Assembly: GCF_011751945.2 (NCBI RefSeq)
Contig: NZ_CP064951.1
Span: 124,001-188,000 of the forward strand
Length of the DNA stretch: 64,000 nucleotides
Direction: 5' to 3'
DNA from: Actinomyces sp. zg-332
GTDB taxonomy: Bacteria > Actinomycetota > Actinomycetes > Actinomycetales > Actinomycetaceae
The notes beneath the pieces are model-generated. The model was not told the DNA's origin. It ran no database searches and worked only from the letters and a program-made list of their open reading frames with translations. Position numbers and translations under genes: made by a program. This document shows, piece by piece, positions 15,532 to 26,441 of this stretch (within the stretch, counting starts at the first letter, position 1; the number at the start of each line of letters is the position of its first letter).

Positions 15532-18500
15532 GTGGCTGCACAGAAAAACTCTGCCGCACCAAAGTCTACACGTATCTCCTTCGCAAAATTCCATGAACCT
15601 TTGCAAGCACCTAACCTTTTGGGTGTCCAGATGGACAGTTTCAACTGGTTGCTAGGTTCTGATGAATGGAAGAAACGCGTTGAAGAGGACAAGGCTTTAG
15701 GAACTAATTCAGTAGCAACTGTTTCAGGTCTTGAAGAAATTTTCGAAGAAATTTCACCAATTGAAAATGCTGACAAGACCATGTCTCTTACAATTAAAGA
15801 ACCTCAGTTCGAACCTCCGAAATATACAGCACAAGAATGTAAAGATAAAGACTTTACTTATGCTGCACAGATGTTCGTCAAAGGTGAATTTATAAATCAC
15901 AAAACAGGTGAAATTAAACCACAAACTGTATTTATGGGTGACTTCCCATTGATGACAGAACATGGCACATTCATTATCAACGGTACAGAACGTGTCGTTG
16001 TATCACAGCTAGTACGCTCTCCAGGTGTGTACTTTGAAAAAGTAGTTGATAAAACAACAGATAAAGATCTTTTCAGTGCCAAAATTATTCCATCTCGTGG
16101 TGCATGGTTAGAACTAGAAATTGATAAGCGTGAAACAGTTTCTATTCGTATCGACCGCAAACGTAAGCAATCAGCAACTTTGTTCTTACGTGCTCTAGGT
16201 ATGACAGAATCTGAAATACGTGAAGAATTTGCTAGCTACCCATTGTTGATTGACACTCTTGAAAAAGACACTGTTACAACACAAGAAGAAGCATTAATTG
16301 ATATTTTCCGTAAGGTACGTCCAGGAGATCCTCCATCTGTTGAAGCTGGTCGTATTGCAGTGGAAAATCTATATTTCAACCCAAAACGCTATGATTTAGC
16401 TAAAGTTGGACGTTACAAGATTAACAAGAAGCTAGGCTTAGATGCTGAACTATCAGAATCAGTTCTAACACTTGAAGACGTTGTTACATCAATCAAATAC
16501 TTGTTAGCTTTGCAAAAAGGTGAAGAAACATTCGCTGGAAAGAAAAATGGCGAAGATATTACTCTTAACGTTGAAGCTGATGACATTGACCACTTTGGTA
16601 ACCGTCGTATTCGTGCAGTTGGTGAACTGATTCAGGGACAAATTCGTACAGGTTTGGCACGTATGGAACGTGTTGTACATGACCGCATGACTACCCAAGA
16701 TGCTGATTCAATTACTGCTCAGTCATTGATTAACATTCGTCCGGTTACAGCTGCTATCAAAGAATTCTTTGGTACTAGCCAGCTATCACAGTTTATGGAT
16801 CAGAACAACCCACTTGCTGGTTTGACACACAAGCGTCGTCTATCAGCACTAGGTCCAGGTGGTCTATCACGTGACCGTGCAGGTATGGAAGTTCGTGACG
16901 TTCACCCTTCACACTATGGTCGTATGTGTCCTATTGAAACACCTGAAGGTCCAAACATTGGTTTGATTGGTTCTCTTGCTGCTTTTGCACGTATTAACTC
17001 ATTTGGTTTCATCGAGACACCTTACCGTATCGTACGTGACAGCCAAGTAACTGACGAAATTGCATACCTAACAGCTGATGACGAAGATCGTCACACAATT
17101 GCTCAGGCATCATCTCCAGTTGATGGCACAGGTCGTTTCATAGAAGACCATGTACTATGCCGTGTTACTGGTGGTGAACCAGCATTGATTCCATCAAACG
17201 AAGTTGACTATATGGACGTTTCAGCACGTCAGATGGTTTCAGTCGGTACAGCTATGATTCCGTTCCTAGAACACGATGACGCTAACCGTGCTTTGATGGG
17301 TGCTAACATGCAACGTCAAGCTGTTCCATTGTTAACTGTGCAAGCACCACTTGTAGGTACAGGTATGGAACGCCGTGCAGCTATCGATGCTGGTGACGTA
17401 TTGACAGCCAAAGAAGCTGGTGTTGTTAAAGAAGTTTCAGCTGATAGTGTTGTAATTGCTTGCGATGAAGGTGGAACTCACACATACGCAATATCAAAGT
17501 TCTTGCGTTCAAACCAAGGTAACTGCTACAACCAGCGTGTAGTCGTAAATGAGGGTGACCGTGTTGAAGTTGGAACTATCTTGGCTGATGGTCCAGCAAC
17601 AGATGGCGGAGAACTAGCTCTAGGCAAGAACCTACTCGTAGCATTTATGCCATGGGAAGGCTTGAACTATGAGGACGCTATCATCTTGTCACAGCGTGTC
17701 GTCTCAGAAGACGTATTGACTTCAATTCACATCGAAGAACATGAAATTGACGCACGTGATACAAAGCTAGGTCCAGAAGAAATTACTCGCGAAGTTCCAA
17801 ACGTATCACCAGACGCAGTTGCTGATTTGGATGAAAGAGGAATTATTCGTATCGGTGCTGAAGTACAAGCAGGTGACATCCTAGTAGGTAAAGTAACTCC
17901 TAAGGGTGAAACAGAACTAACTTCAGAAGAACGTTTGCTACGTGCTATTTTCGGTGAAAAAGCAAAAGAAGTTCGTGATACATCACTACGTGTACCTCAC
18001 GGTGAATCCGGTATCGTAATTGGCGTACGTGAATTTTCTAAGGAAAATAACGATGAAATGGCTGCTGGTGTAAATAACATGGTTCGTGTTTACATTGCAC
18101 AGCGTCGTAAGATTACTGATGGTGACAAGCTTGCTGGTCGTCACGGTAACAAGGGTGTTATTTCTAAGATTCTACCTGTTGAAGATATGCCGTTCTTGGC
18201 TGACGGTACACCAGTTGACATTATTTTGAACCCACTTGGTGTTCCTGCTCGTATGAACGTCGGACAGGTTCTAGAACTTCACTTAGGTTGGATTGCAGCT
18301 CAAGGTTGGGATGCAACTGCTGCTGTTGAACAAGCTAAAGAATGGGCTAAGAAACTACCAGAAAATGGCTTGCAGGCTGAACCATTTACACCAGTTGCAA
18401 CACCAGTATTCGACGGTGTTCAAGAGGACGAGCTACGTGGATTGCTATCTTGCACATTGCCTAACCGTGATGGCGATAGAATGGTCAACTCAGACGGTAA

Positions 18501-19014
18501 AGCTCAACTATTCGACGGCCGTAGTGGTGAACCATTCCCATACCCAATTTCAGTGGGTTATATGTATATCTTGAAGCTACACCACTTGGTAGACGATAAG
18601 ATTCACGCACGTTCAACTGGTCCATACTCCATGATTACTCAGCAACCACTTGGTGGTAAAGCACAATTCGGTGGTCAGCGTTTTGGTGAAATGGAAGTTT
18701 GGGCTCTTGAAGCTTATGGTGCTGCTTATGCTTTGCAGGAATTGCTAACAATCAAGTCTGACGATGTTACAGGTCGTGTCAAGGTATACGAAGCAATCAT
18801 TAAGGGCGAGGACATTCCAGAACCAGGTATTCCTGAGTCATTCCGCGTTCTAATTCAAGAAATGCGTTCCTTGTGTCTAAATGTTGAAGCGTTAGATGCA
18901 GCCGGAAATGCTATTGAATTGCGTGATACAGAAGATGAACCAAACAAGGCCTCAGAAGAATTAGGTATTGATTTGAGTCAACCAGTTCAGCCAACAACTT
19001 TGGAAGAACTCTAA
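15532..19014 (+). CDS. rpoB: DNA-directed RNA polymerase subunit beta
   Basis: 1160 aa, the normal actinobacterial length. It forms one side of the polymerase active-site cleft. The rifampicin pocket (about residues 414-445) reads [20 protein letters not shown] and keeps the residues equal to E. coli Gln513, Asp516, His526 and Ser531, so no common resistance change is seen. [20 protein letters not shown] and [19 protein letters not shown], both near-invariant, are intact. GTG 15532 with AGGGAAGGAAA before it gives the right N-terminus ([20 protein letters not shown]); GTG 15493 would add 13 foreign residues. rpoC follows after 79 bp and is surely co-transcribed. Confidence 0.99.
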   Translation: MAAQKNSAAPKSTRISFAKFHEPLQAPNLLGVQMDSFNWLLGSDEWKKRVEEDKALGTNSVATVSGLEEIFEEISPIENADKTMSLTIKEPQFEPPKYTAQECKDKDFTYAAQMFVKGEFINHKTGEIKPQTVFMGDFPLMTEHGTFIINGTERVVVSQLVRSPGVYFEKVVDKTTDKDLFSAKIIPSRGAWLELEIDKRETVSIRIDRKRKQSATLFLRALGMTESEIREEFASYPLLIDTLEKDTVTTQEEALIDIFRKVRPGDPPSVEAGRIAVENLYFNPKRYDLAKVGRYKINKKLGLDAELSESVLTLEDVVTSIKYLLALQKGEETFAGKKNGEDITLNVEADDIDHFGNRRIRAVGELIQGQIRTGLARMERVVHDRMTTQDADSITAQSLINIRPVTAAIKEFFGTSQLSQFMDQNNPLAGLTHKRRLSALGPGGLSRDRAGMEVRDVHPSHYGRMCPIETPEGPNIGLIGSLAAFARINSFGFIETPYRIVRDSQVTDEIAYLTADDEDRHTIAQASSPVDGTGRFIEDHVLCRVTGGEPALIPSNEVDYMDVSARQMVSVGTAMIPFLEHDDANRALMGANMQRQAVPLLTVQAPLVGTGMERRAAIDAGDVLTAKEAGVVKEVSADSVVIACDEGGTHTYAISKFLRSNQGNCYNQRVVVNEGDRVEVGTILADGPATDGGELALGKNLLVAFMPWEGLNYEDAIILSQRVVSEDVLTSIHIEEHEIDARDTKLGPEEITREVPNVSPDAVADLDERGIIRIGAEVQAGDILVGKVTPKGETELTSEERLLRAIFGEKAKEVRDTSLRVPHGESGIVIGVREFSKENNDEMAAGVNNMVRVYIAQRRKITDGDKLAGRHGNKGVISKILPVEDMPFLADGTPVDIILNPLGVPARMNVGQVLELHLGWIAAQGWDATAAVEQAKEWAKKLPENGLQAEPFTPVATPVFDGVQEDELRGLLSCTLPNRDGDRMVNSDGKAQLFDGRSGEPFPYPISVGYMYILKLHHLVDDKIHARSTGPYSMITQQPLGGKAQFGGQRFGEMEVWALEAYGAAYALQELLTIKSDDVTGRVKVYEAIIKGEDIPEPGIPESFRVLIQEMRSLCLNVEALDAAGNAIELRDTEDEPNKASEELGIDLSQPVQPTTLEEL

Positions 19015-19093
19015 TAGTCCGTACATGATAAAAAGAGCAAAACGCTACGGATTGTAGAAAATAATCTGCTCTACTGAATAGGAAGTAAGAACA

Positions 19094-22000
19094 TTGCTAG
19101 ATGCGAATATCTTCGATAAGTTGCACATTGGTCTTGCCACCGCAAGCGATGTACGTGACTGGTCTCATGGTGAAGTAAAGAAACCAGAGACAATCAATTA
19201 CCGTACATTGAAGCCAGAAAAGGAAGGTCTTTTCTGTGAACGTATTTTCGGTCCAACTCGTGACTGGGAATGTAACTGTGGTAAATACAAGCGTGTGCGT
19301 TACAAAGGTATTGTTTGTGAACGTTGTGGCGTTGAAGTTACACGTTCAAAAGTTCGTCGTGAACGCATGGCTCACATTGAGCTAGCAGCACCAGTAACAC
19401 ATATTTGGTACTTTAAAGGCGTACCATCACGTCTAGGTTACTTGTTGAACCTAGCACCAAAAGACTTGGAAAAAGTCATTTACTTTGCTGCTTACATGAT
19501 TACCGAAGTTGATACTGAGGGTCGCCATGAAGATATGGCTTCTTTGCAGAACGAATATGATTTAGATTGCAAAGAAATAACAGCTTTCATGGAAGGTCAA
19601 ATCAACAATCGCCTAGAAGCTTTGGAAAAAGAACTAGCTACTTTGGAAGCTGAAAATGCTAAGGAAGAGCTAAAGTCTAAAGTACGCAAAGCTGGCGAAA
19701 AAGAAGTTAACTTTATGCGTAAAAAGCTAGAGTCAGATTTGGCTTTGCTTGAGAAAGTATGGGAACGTTTCAAGAATCTACAGGTCGGTGACCTTGAAGG
19801 TGACGAAATCGTATTCCGTGAAATGGTTAACCGTTACGGTATTTACTTCAAAGGCTCAATGGGTGCTGAAGCTATTCAAAAACGTTTGCAGAACTTTGAT
19901 TTAGAAGCTGAAGCAGAACTTTTGCATGAAATTATTGCTAATGGCACAGGTCAGCGTAAAGCTCGTGCATTGAAGCGCCTAAAGGTGGTAAATGCATTCC
20001 TAACCACAGGTAACTCACCTGAAGGTATGGTCTTGGACTGCATTCCAGTTATTCCGCCAGATTTGCGTCCAATGGTTCAGCTAGACGGTGGACGTTTCGC
20101 AACAAGTGACTTGAACGATTTATATCGTCGTGTTATCAACCGAAACAACCGTTTGAAGAAACTAATCGAACTAAATGCACCAGACATCATTATCAACAAT
20201 GAGAAGCGTATGCTACAAGAATCAGTTGATGCTTTGTTTGACAACGGTCGCCGTGGTCGCCCAGTTACTGGTCCGGGTAACCGTGCACTCAAGTCTATTT
20301 CTGATATGTTAAAAGGTAAGCAAGGTCGTTTCCGTCAAAATTTGCTAGGTAAGCGTGTTGACTATTCTGGTCGTTCAGTTATCGTTGTTGGTCCACAGCT
20401 CAAGCTACACCAGTGTGGTTTGCCAAAGCAGATGGCTCTTGAATTGTTCAAGCCATTTGTTATGAAGAGACTAGTTGACCATAACTTCGCACAGAACATT
20501 AAAGCTGCTAAGCGTAAGGTAGAACGTGGAACTCCTGAAGTTTGGGACGTATTGGACGAAGTAATTCGTGAGCACCCTGTTTTGCTAAACCGTGCTCCTA
20601 CCTTGCACCGTCTGGGTATTCAGGCATTCGAACCACAACTGGTTGAAGGTAAAGCTATTCAGTTGCACCCACTAGTTTGTGCTGCTTTCAATGCTGACTT
20701 CGACGGTGACCAGATGGCTGTTCACTTGCCACTTAGTGCTGAAGCACAAGCTGAAGCTCGTATTTTGATGCTTTCAGCTAACAATATTTTGAAACCAAGC
20801 GACGGTCGCCCAGTTACAATGCCTGCTCAGGACATGATTACTGGTTTGTACCACTTGACTTCAGAACCAAATCCAAATATTGAAGTAGCAGTTGACAGTG
20901 CTGGTAACCCAATAATTCCAACTTTCACATCAGTTGCTGAAGCAATTATGGCTTTTGATGCTGGTTGGTTAGATTTGAATGCTACCGTAGATATTCGTAT
21001 GGACGACTTTGTACCTTATCCAGAATGGGATGGTCCAAGGGATTACTTCGAAGAGGAACCTGTTGTTGTACGCACTTCACTAGGTCGTGCATTGTTCAAC
21101 GGTTTACTACCAGAAGATTACCCATATGTAAACTACGTTGTTGACAAGAAGCGTTTAGGTAGCTTGGTAAACGACTTAGCTGAACGTTATCCAAAGGTAG
21201 TTGTTGCTGCATCTTTGGACGCTTTGAAAGAAGCTGGTTTCCACTGGGCAACTTGGTCAGGTATGACAATTGCTTTCCCTGATATCGTTGGTCCATCAGA
21301 TAAGCCAGAAATTCTAGCTAAGTACGAAGATCTAGCTGCTAAGATTCAGTCAGACTATGACATGGGTCTAATCGGTGAAGATGACCGTTACCGTGAACTT
21401 GTTGATATTTGGCAGGAATGTACAAAGAAAGTTGCTGAAGCAATGCTTTCATCATTCCCAGAACGCAACACCATTTTCCGTATGGTCAACTCCGGTTCTC
21501 GTGGTAACTGGGATCAGATTCGCCAGATTGCTGGTATGCGTGGTTTGGTGTCAGACCCTAAGCAAAAGCTAATTGAACGTCCAATTAAGTCTAACTATGC
21601 TGAAGGTTTGTCAGTTCTTGAGTACTTCATCGCTACACACGGTGCTCGTAAAGGTTTGGCTGATACCGCTTTGCGTACTGCTGACTCAGGTTACTTGACT
21701 CGTCGTCTAGTTGATGTTTCACAAGATGTTATTGTCCGTGAAGAAGACTGTGGCACTCGTCGTGGTCTGTCAATCACTATCGGTGAAAAGGACGCAGCAG
21801 GTAACGTTGTTATCTTGGATACTGTTGAAACTACTGCTTTTGCGCGTACTTTGGCTAAAGATGTTCTAAATGCTGAAGGTGAAGTACTTGCTCAAGCTGG
21901 TAGCGATATTGGTGATGTATTGATTAACAAGTTGATTGCTGAAGGTGTAACTCAAATTCCAGTTCGCTCAGTTTTGACTTGTGAATCAGCAGCCGGCGCT

Positions 22001-22999
22001 TGTGCTACTTGCTATGGTCGAAGCCTAGCAACAGGTAAACGAGTTGACATTGGTGAAGCAGTGGGTATTATTGCTGCACAGTCAATTGGTGAACCTGGTA
22101 CACAGCTAACAATGCGTACTTTCCACACTGGTGGTGCTGCATCTGCTGCCGACATTACTCAAGGTTTGCCTCGTGTTCAAGAGTTGTTTGAAGCTCGTAC
22201 ACCTAAGGGTGAAGCTATCATCACTGAGGCTGCTGGTCGTGTAAAGATTGATGATTCTGAAGCTATTCGTCGTATTATTATTGTTCGCGATGATGCTGAA
22301 GAAGATTTGGTCATTGAAGTTTCACGTCGTCAAGAAATCCTAGTTGCTGATGGAGATCAGGTATCTGTTGGACAGCAATTGACTGCTGGTCCAGTTGATC
22401 CTAAGAAAGTTTTGCGCGTCTTGGGTCAAAACGCTACTCAGCGTATGCTAGTGAATGAAGTACAGAGCGTATACCGTTCACAGGGTGTAGATATCCACTC
22501 AAAGCACATCGAAGTTATTGTTCGTCAGATGCTACGTCGCGTTACTGTTCTAGAGCCAGGGGGCACAAACTTGTTACCAGGTGAGTTGATTGAGCAGTCT
22601 CGTTTCCGTGCAGAAAATGCTCGTATTCAGAGCGAAGGTGGCACTCCTGCATCTGGTCGTCCAGAACTAATGGGTATCACTAAGGCATCACTGGCAACTG
22701 AGTCTTGGCTATCTGCTGCTTCCTTCCAGGAAACAACTAAGGTCTTGACTGAGGCTGCTATGACACGTCGTAGTGATCCATTGCTAGGTCTAAAAGAAAA
22801 TGTCATTTTGGGTAAGCTTATTCCAGCTGGTACTGGTTTGCAACGCTACAGCACTGTAGTAGTTCAGCCAACTGATGAAGCAATCAATGATGCTACTTAT
22901 AATCAGTTTGATTTTGTTTCACAGCCAGATATGGATTACTTGTCTAACTTGAATTTAGACGTCGACTTCGCTGATACTTTCGGTGTAGATTTTGACTAA
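19094..22999 (+). CDS. rpoC: DNA-directed RNA polymerase subunit beta'
   Basis: 1301 aa. TTG start ([20 protein letters not shown]), typical for actinobacteria, with AGGAAGTAAG upstream. The N-terminal Zn-binding module CNCGKYKRV...[10 protein letters not shown], the catalytic Mg-binding loop [16 protein letters not shown] (about residues 533-548) and the second Zn cluster [15 protein letters not shown] (about 963-977) are intact, as are the trigger-loop region and [15 protein letters not shown]. It pairs with RpoB. A strong terminator follows immediately. Confidence 0.99.
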   Translation: MLDANIFDKLHIGLATASDVRDWSHGEVKKPETINYRTLKPEKEGLFCERIFGPTRDWECNCGKYKRVRYKGIVCERCGVEVTRSKVRRERMAHIELAAPVTHIWYFKGVPSRLGYLLNLAPKDLEKVIYFAAYMITEVDTEGRHEDMASLQNEYDLDCKEITAFMEGQINNRLEALEKELATLEAENAKEELKSKVRKAGEKEVNFMRKKLESDLALLEKVWERFKNLQVGDLEGDEIVFREMVNRYGIYFKGSMGAEAIQKRLQNFDLEAEAELLHEIIANGTGQRKARALKRLKVVNAFLTTGNSPEGMVLDCIPVIPPDLRPMVQLDGGRFATSDLNDLYRRVINRNNRLKKLIELNAPDIIINNEKRMLQESVDALFDNGRRGRPVTGPGNRALKSISDMLKGKQGRFRQNLLGKRVDYSGRSVIVVGPQLKLHQCGLPKQMALELFKPFVMKRLVDHNFAQNIKAAKRKVERGTPEVWDVLDEVIREHPVLLNRAPTLHRLGIQAFEPQLVEGKAIQLHPLVCAAFNADFDGDQMAVHLPLSAEAQAEARILMLSANNILKPSDGRPVTMPAQDMITGLYHLTSEPNPNIEVAVDSAGNPIIPTFTSVAEAIMAFDAGWLDLNATVDIRMDDFVPYPEWDGPRDYFEEEPVVVRTSLGRALFNGLLPEDYPYVNYVVDKKRLGSLVNDLAERYPKVVVAASLDALKEAGFHWATWSGMTIAFPDIVGPSDKPEILAKYEDLAAKIQSDYDMGLIGEDDRYRELVDIWQECTKKVAEAMLSSFPERNTIFRMVNSGSRGNWDQIRQIAGMRGLVSDPKQKLIERPIKSNYAEGLSVLEYFIATHGARKGLADTALRTADSGYLTRRLVDVSQDVIVREEDCGTRRGLSITIGEKDAAGNVVILDTVETTAFARTLAKDVLNAEGEVLAQAGSDIGDVLINKLIAEGVTQIPVRSVLTCESAAGACATCYGRSLATGKRVDIGEAVGIIAAQSIGEPGTQLTMRTFHTGGAASAADITQGLPRVQELFEARTPKGEAIITEAAGRVKIDDSEAIRRIIIVRDDAEEDLVIEVSRRQEILVADGDQVSVGQQLTAGPVDPKKVLRVLGQNATQRMLVNEVQSVYRSQGVDIHSKHIEVIVRQMLRRVTVLEPGGTNLLPGELIEQSRFRAENARIQSEGGTPASGRPELMGITKASLATESWLSAASFQETTKVLTEAAMTRRSDPLLGLKENVILGKLIPAGTGLQRYSTVVVQPTDEAINDATYNQFDFVSQPDMDYLSNLNLDVDFADTFGVDFD

Positions 23000-23008
23000 T
23001 ATTTGATT

Positions 23009-23050
23009 ATGAGGCTCTTGTTTTTGATGGCAAGAGCCTCATTTTTATTT
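23009..23050 (+). terminator. Intrinsic terminator of rpoBC
   Basis: ATGAGGCTCTTG (23009-23020) and CAAGAGCCTCAT (23031-23042) form a perfect 12-bp stem with a 10-base loop, followed by a T-rich tract. Confidence 0.95.
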
Positions 23051-23687
23051 GTCATGTTATAGCTATGTCTGATGTACTTGTTCTTATTTTCAAGAAATAT
23101 AATCTTTAGAATGCTTTGTTCATAATGCGCTTTTGAAAGTTAATGGTTTTTATATAAATTAATTATGAAATTTTGTTTTCTATCTTTATAGCAATGTATG
23201 TATACTCGTACGTGTAGAGTACCTTAAATATCATTTAAAACTATTTCTCAGTTATGGTAAATATAAGCTAACAAAATTTTAAAAAATATTACAATAATAT
23301 AAATATTTAAGTGTGAATGAAATACTAGTATATTATAAATTTACAAGTCAGTATATTTCTGGCTTATTTGTTATAAAGTTATTACAGTCATTTATAAAAA
23401 TAAGTATTTATAGTTTTGATGTAGTAATTTTATATAAAGTATTTCAACATTTATAATAAGTAAATTTTAATTTTGTTTATCGTGCTGGATAATATTTGAA
23501 GTTATTTTAGAATCTAGCAAGTTGAATAAATACTGTATGTATTAATAGTCGTATATTTGACTAAATACGTCACAGTATACTTAGAAATATTTAAAATGAT
23601 GTAGTATCATACAATACGGATAAATAAATATATTTTATTGTATATTGTTACATCCTTTATACATAAATAATAGATAAGGGTTTTATT
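23051..23687. other. Very AT-rich non-coding tract
   Basis: About 640 bp, extremely A/T-rich, with no ORF, RNA gene or repeat recognised. The 3' end must hold the promoter of the lipoprotein gene (TATACATAAATAAT stretches near 23658 are candidates). Confidence 0.6.
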
Positions 23688-24152
23688 ATGGTTAAGAAGA
23701 TTGTTGCTCTATTTGCAACATTGTTCCTAGGTTTGTCTTTAGTAGCTTGCTCTAGCGATTCTGCTGAAACAAAGACTTTCGTTAAAGAAGGAAATGGCGT
23801 TAATTCAACATTGGTATACTACTACTCTGGCGATGAAGTAAGTAAGCAAACATTTGAAAATACTTTGGATTTGGCTGAGATTAAGAAAACAACAAAGATT
23901 GATGTTGAAGGCGTAAAAGCTCAAATTAAACAGCTAGGTAAACAGTACGAAGGTGTTAAAGGTATCGACTATAAGCTAGATATTAACGGCGATAAAGTTG
24001 TAGAAAAAGGCACAGTTGACTACAAAAACCTAGATTTTGCTAAGGCAAAGCAAATTAAAAGCATTATGCTAACAGGTGACGGTAAACAAAAAATTAGTAT
24101 GAAGAAATCTGAAGAATCCGTTCTTAAAGCAGGATTTACAGAAAAGAAGTAG
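23688..24152 (+). CDS. DUF1307 (YehR-like) lipoprotein
   Basis: 154 aa. Signal peptide with lipobox SLVAC (Cys21), then a small DUF1307-type domain: VYYYSGDEVSKQTFENTLDL, a helical EIKKTTKIDVEGVKAQIKQL stretch, GIDYKLDINGDKVVEKGTVDY and DFAKAKQIKS, ending KAGFTEKK. E. coli YehR is the named relative; function is unknown. The protein would sit on the outer face of the membrane. RBS AAGGG upstream of ATG 23688. The adjacent paralogue is broken. Confidence 0.85.
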   Translation: MVKKIVALFATLFLGLSLVACSSDSAETKTFVKEGNGVNSTLVYYYSGDEVSKQTFENTLDLAEIKKTTKIDVEGVKAQIKQLGKQYEGVKGIDYKLDINGDKVVEKGTVDYKNLDFAKAKQIKSIMLTGDGKQKISMKKSEESVLKAGFTEKK

Positions 24153-24173
24153 TTCTTACTGATTAATACTTTT

Positions 24174-24206
24174 AATGGGTGTGGCTTTGTGTCACACCCA
24201 TTTTGC
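24174..24206 (+). terminator. Intrinsic terminator after the DUF1307 gene
   Basis: AATGGGTGTG (24174-24183) pairs with CACACCCATT (24193-24202), followed by TTTGCTGTT. Confidence 0.85.
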
Positions 24207-24429
24207 TGTTAAGGTATGTGAGTTTTGTAATTTTGTATTTTTGTCGAATTTTGATTTTGATTTGGTGTATTGTTTTTATCTGGATGCCGTTTTAATACGT
24301 GAGTAATGTACTAATGTTAAGTGTGTTTTGTGTAACTGTTTTGTAAATAGGTTATTTTATTTAAGTTGTTTTATTACAATAAAAGATAGATTCGTTTTGT
24401 TTAAGCTCTTTGTGAAATGGTGAAATTTT

Positions 24430-24948
24430 ATGTTTAGGAAACTCTTTACAAGTTTGATTATTCTTGCCTTAGGTTTGTTGATGACAGGTTGTAGTAGTTC
24501 TGACTTTTTAGATAATAATAAATCTGCTGTTTCAAAAGAGTCTGATAAAAAGAATAAGCCTTTAGCGTTTAAGAAATTTTACAATAATAGTACAAAAGGT
24601 AGGAAAACATATTATATTTATTACGATAATGACAATAATGTTGTTAAATATACGTATGAATCTAGCTTAGACTTACAAGAAATAAAAGCTGCTCATCCTG
24701 AGGTTGATTTTGAAAAACTTACTCAAAACCTCATGGCACTTGAAGAGCAGATTGCTGGACATGAACACACTCTGTCGCTTTCAAATGATACTCTCATTGA
24801 GAAACAAATTGTAGATTATTCTAGTTTAGACTTTGAGAAAGCTAAAAAATAGAAGACGATATTTATGTCGAAAAATGATGGTAGGAGAGTTAGAGTTAAT
24901 GAATTTGTTAAGTATTTGCTTTCGAAAGGATTTACTGAAGAAAAGTAG
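24430..24948 (+). pseudogene. Second DUF1307 lipoprotein, interrupted by an in-frame amber codon
   Basis: Paralogue of the preceding gene with its own lipobox (LLMTGC). The frame stops at TAG 24850-24852 after DFEKAKK, but the same frame then continues KTIFMSKNDGRRVRVNEFVK...LLSKGFTEEK to TAG 24946. This tail aligns with the intact gene's QIKSIMLTGDGKQ...KAGFTEKK, so the stop is a nonsense mutation in a recently intact gene (the intact copy has Gln or Ile there). The truncated 140-residue product might still fold partly. DNA identity between copies is low, so the duplication is old and the stop young. Confidence 0.8.
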
Positions 24949-25226
24949 ATATATTTAGCTGTTTATTAGCGAGTTTTTTATGTGCCTTAGAATGTGGTTT
25001 ATTTGTTGGTAAGTTTTTTTGTGTGTTTGTCTCTTTAGGTGTTTGTATGTTTTTTAGGGTGTTTCCTTAGGTATTTTGTGGGTTTTATATTTTTTTCATT
25101 TTGATTTCTGGGTGTGATAGGACGTATATGTCAATAGAATTCCCTCAGCTGAAAATTGAAGTGACTAAATGTAATAGTTTTGGCTAAATTTTATAATTTT
25201 GTAAGCATTTAGGTGATATTTTTATG
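24949..25226. other. T/G-rich non-coding tract
   Basis: No gene or RNA recognised in this part, which is G/T-rich on the + strand. The str-operon promoters and leader start directly downstream. Confidence 0.5.
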
Positions 25227-25254
25227 TTGAGTAAAACCGGAAAGTCTATAAAAT
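25227..25254 (+). promoter_or_regulatory. Possible distal promoter of the str operon
   Basis: TTGAGT (25227-25232), 16-bp spacer, TAAAAT (25249-25254). A second promoter-like pair lies downstream, so the operon may have tandem promoters. Confidence 0.35.
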
Positions 25255-25294
25255 AATACTTAGTCGCTTTTTTACCTATTTTCCGACTAAAAAG

Positions 25295-25323
25295 TTGATA
25301 TTTTAAGCTTTTAGGTATAAATT
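25295..25323 (+). promoter_or_regulatory. Possible proximal promoter of the str operon
   Basis: TTGATA (25295-25300) and TAAATT (25318-25323) at 17 bp, with an alternative TATAAA at 25316. Transcription from here would give a leader of about 225 nt that contains the hairpin next listed. Confidence 0.45.
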
Positions 25324-25421
25324 TAATCTCAGTGCCCACATCGGGTTGCTACTTTTATGTCTCGTTTTTGTTTTCTCGAGATACGGACTCTTAGCTGTTA
25401 GCAGAGTTCCAGGACGTTATT

Positions 25422-25498
25422 ACCATAGCGGTCTGGCCCTTTCTAGGTAGGAGTCTGTCTAAGTAGGGCTAGATGAGGAGCTATGGTTATTATTTTTT
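25422..25498 (+). promoter_or_regulatory. rpsL leader hairpin with T run, attenuator or ribosomal-protein leader candidate
   Basis: ACCATAGC (25422-25429) pairs with GCTATGGT (25480-25487), and inside it TCTGGCCCT (25432-25440) pairs with AGGGCTAGA (25465-25473), one G-U included. Six Ts follow (25493-25498). The element therefore looks like a terminator standing 57 bases before the rpsL start. A smaller stem (GGACTCT/AGAGTTCC near 25385-25410) lies upstream and could be part of the same structure. Confidence 0.6.
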
Positions 25499-25554
25499 AA
25501 CCAGCCTCTTTTAGAGGTTTAGTGAAATGTAAGATTTATCGAGACGGAGACGTA

Positions 25555-25929
25555 GTGCCTACGATACAGCAGCTGGTCCGTAAGGGTCGCAGCGTAAAGG
25601 CTGGAAAGACAAAGACTCCAGCCCTAAAAGGTAGCCCACAGCGCCGCGGTGTTTGTACTCGTGTATATACAACAACACCAAAGAAGCCTAACTCAGCGCT
25701 TCGCAAGGTAGCTCGTGTGCGTTTATCCAGTGGTATTGAAGTTACCGCTTATATTCCAGGTGAAGGTCACAACCTACAGGAACACTCAATCGTTCTTGTT
25801 CGTGGTGGACGTGTAAAGGATCTTCCAGGTGTTCGTTATAAGATCATCCGTGGTGCATTGGATACACAGGGTGTTCGTGATCGCAAGCAGGCTCGTAGCC
25901 GCTATGGTGCAAAGAAGGAGAAGAAGTAA
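25555..25929 (+). CDS. rpsL: 30S ribosomal protein S12
   Basis: 124 aa starting [12 protein letters not shown] at GTG 25555, with GAGACGGAGA just upstream; the longer frame from 25522 adds residues foreign to S12. S12 sits in the decoding centre. [16 protein letters not shown] and [11 protein letters not shown] carry the lysines (E. coli 43 and 88) and prolines whose change gives streptomycin resistance; they look wild type. The stop overlaps the start of rpsG. A folded leader precedes the gene. Confidence 0.98.
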   Translation: MPTIQQLVRKGRSVKAGKTKTPALKGSPQRRGVCTRVYTTTPKKPNSALRKVARVRLSSGIEVTAYIPGEGHNLQEHSIVLVRGGRVKDLPGVRYKIIRGALDTQGVRDRKQARSRYGAKKEKK

Positions 25930-26399
25930 TGCCTCGTAAAGGTCCGGCTCCTAAACGCCCATTGGTTATTGACCCAGTTTACAACTCTCCAGTTGTTACA
26001 CAGCTAATTAACCGTGTTTTGTTGGACGGTAAAAAGTCAATCGCTCAGAGCATTGTTTATGGTGCTTTGGAAGGTGTTCGCACAAAAGCTGATCAGGATC
26101 CAGTAGTTGTTCTAAAGCGTGCTTTGGATAACTTGCGTCCACAGCTTGAAGTTCGTTCACGTCGTGTTGGTGGTGCAACATACCAGGTTCCAGTTGAAGT
26201 TCGTGCATCACGTGCAACAACTTTGGCTCTACGCTGGTTGGTTGACTACTCACGTCAGCGTCGTGAAAAGACTATGACAGAACGCTTGCAGAATGAAATT
26301 CTTGATGCTGCTAACGGCCTAGGTGCTGCAGTTAAGCGTCGTGAAGACATGCATAAGATGGCTGAATCCAATAAGGCATTCGCTCACTATCGCTGGTAA
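25929..26399 (+). CDS. rpsG: 30S ribosomal protein S7
   Basis: 156 aa ([20 protein letters not shown]), the usual length. S7 binds the 3' major domain of 16S rRNA and starts head assembly. The beta-hairpin [14 protein letters not shown] that contacts the tRNA E site is present. The ATG overlaps the rpsL stop (TAATG), so the two are coupled, and fusA follows after 42 bp. Confidence 0.98.
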   Translation: MPRKGPAPKRPLVIDPVYNSPVVTQLINRVLLDGKKSIAQSIVYGALEGVRTKADQDPVVVLKRALDNLRPQLEVRSRRVGGATYQVPVEVRASRATTLALRWLVDYSRQRREKTMTERLQNEILDAANGLGAAVKRREDMHKMAESNKAFAHYRW

Positions 26400-26441
26400 T
26401 ATTCAGCTGTATTTTATTACTTTTATCGAAAGGGTTGTCCC

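Noticed and set aside
16770-16870. Rifampicin-resistance allele of rpoB
   Set aside because: All the usual resistance positions look wild type.
25555-25929. Streptomycin-resistance allele of rpsL
   Set aside because: The lysines in KKPN and RVKDLPG are present.
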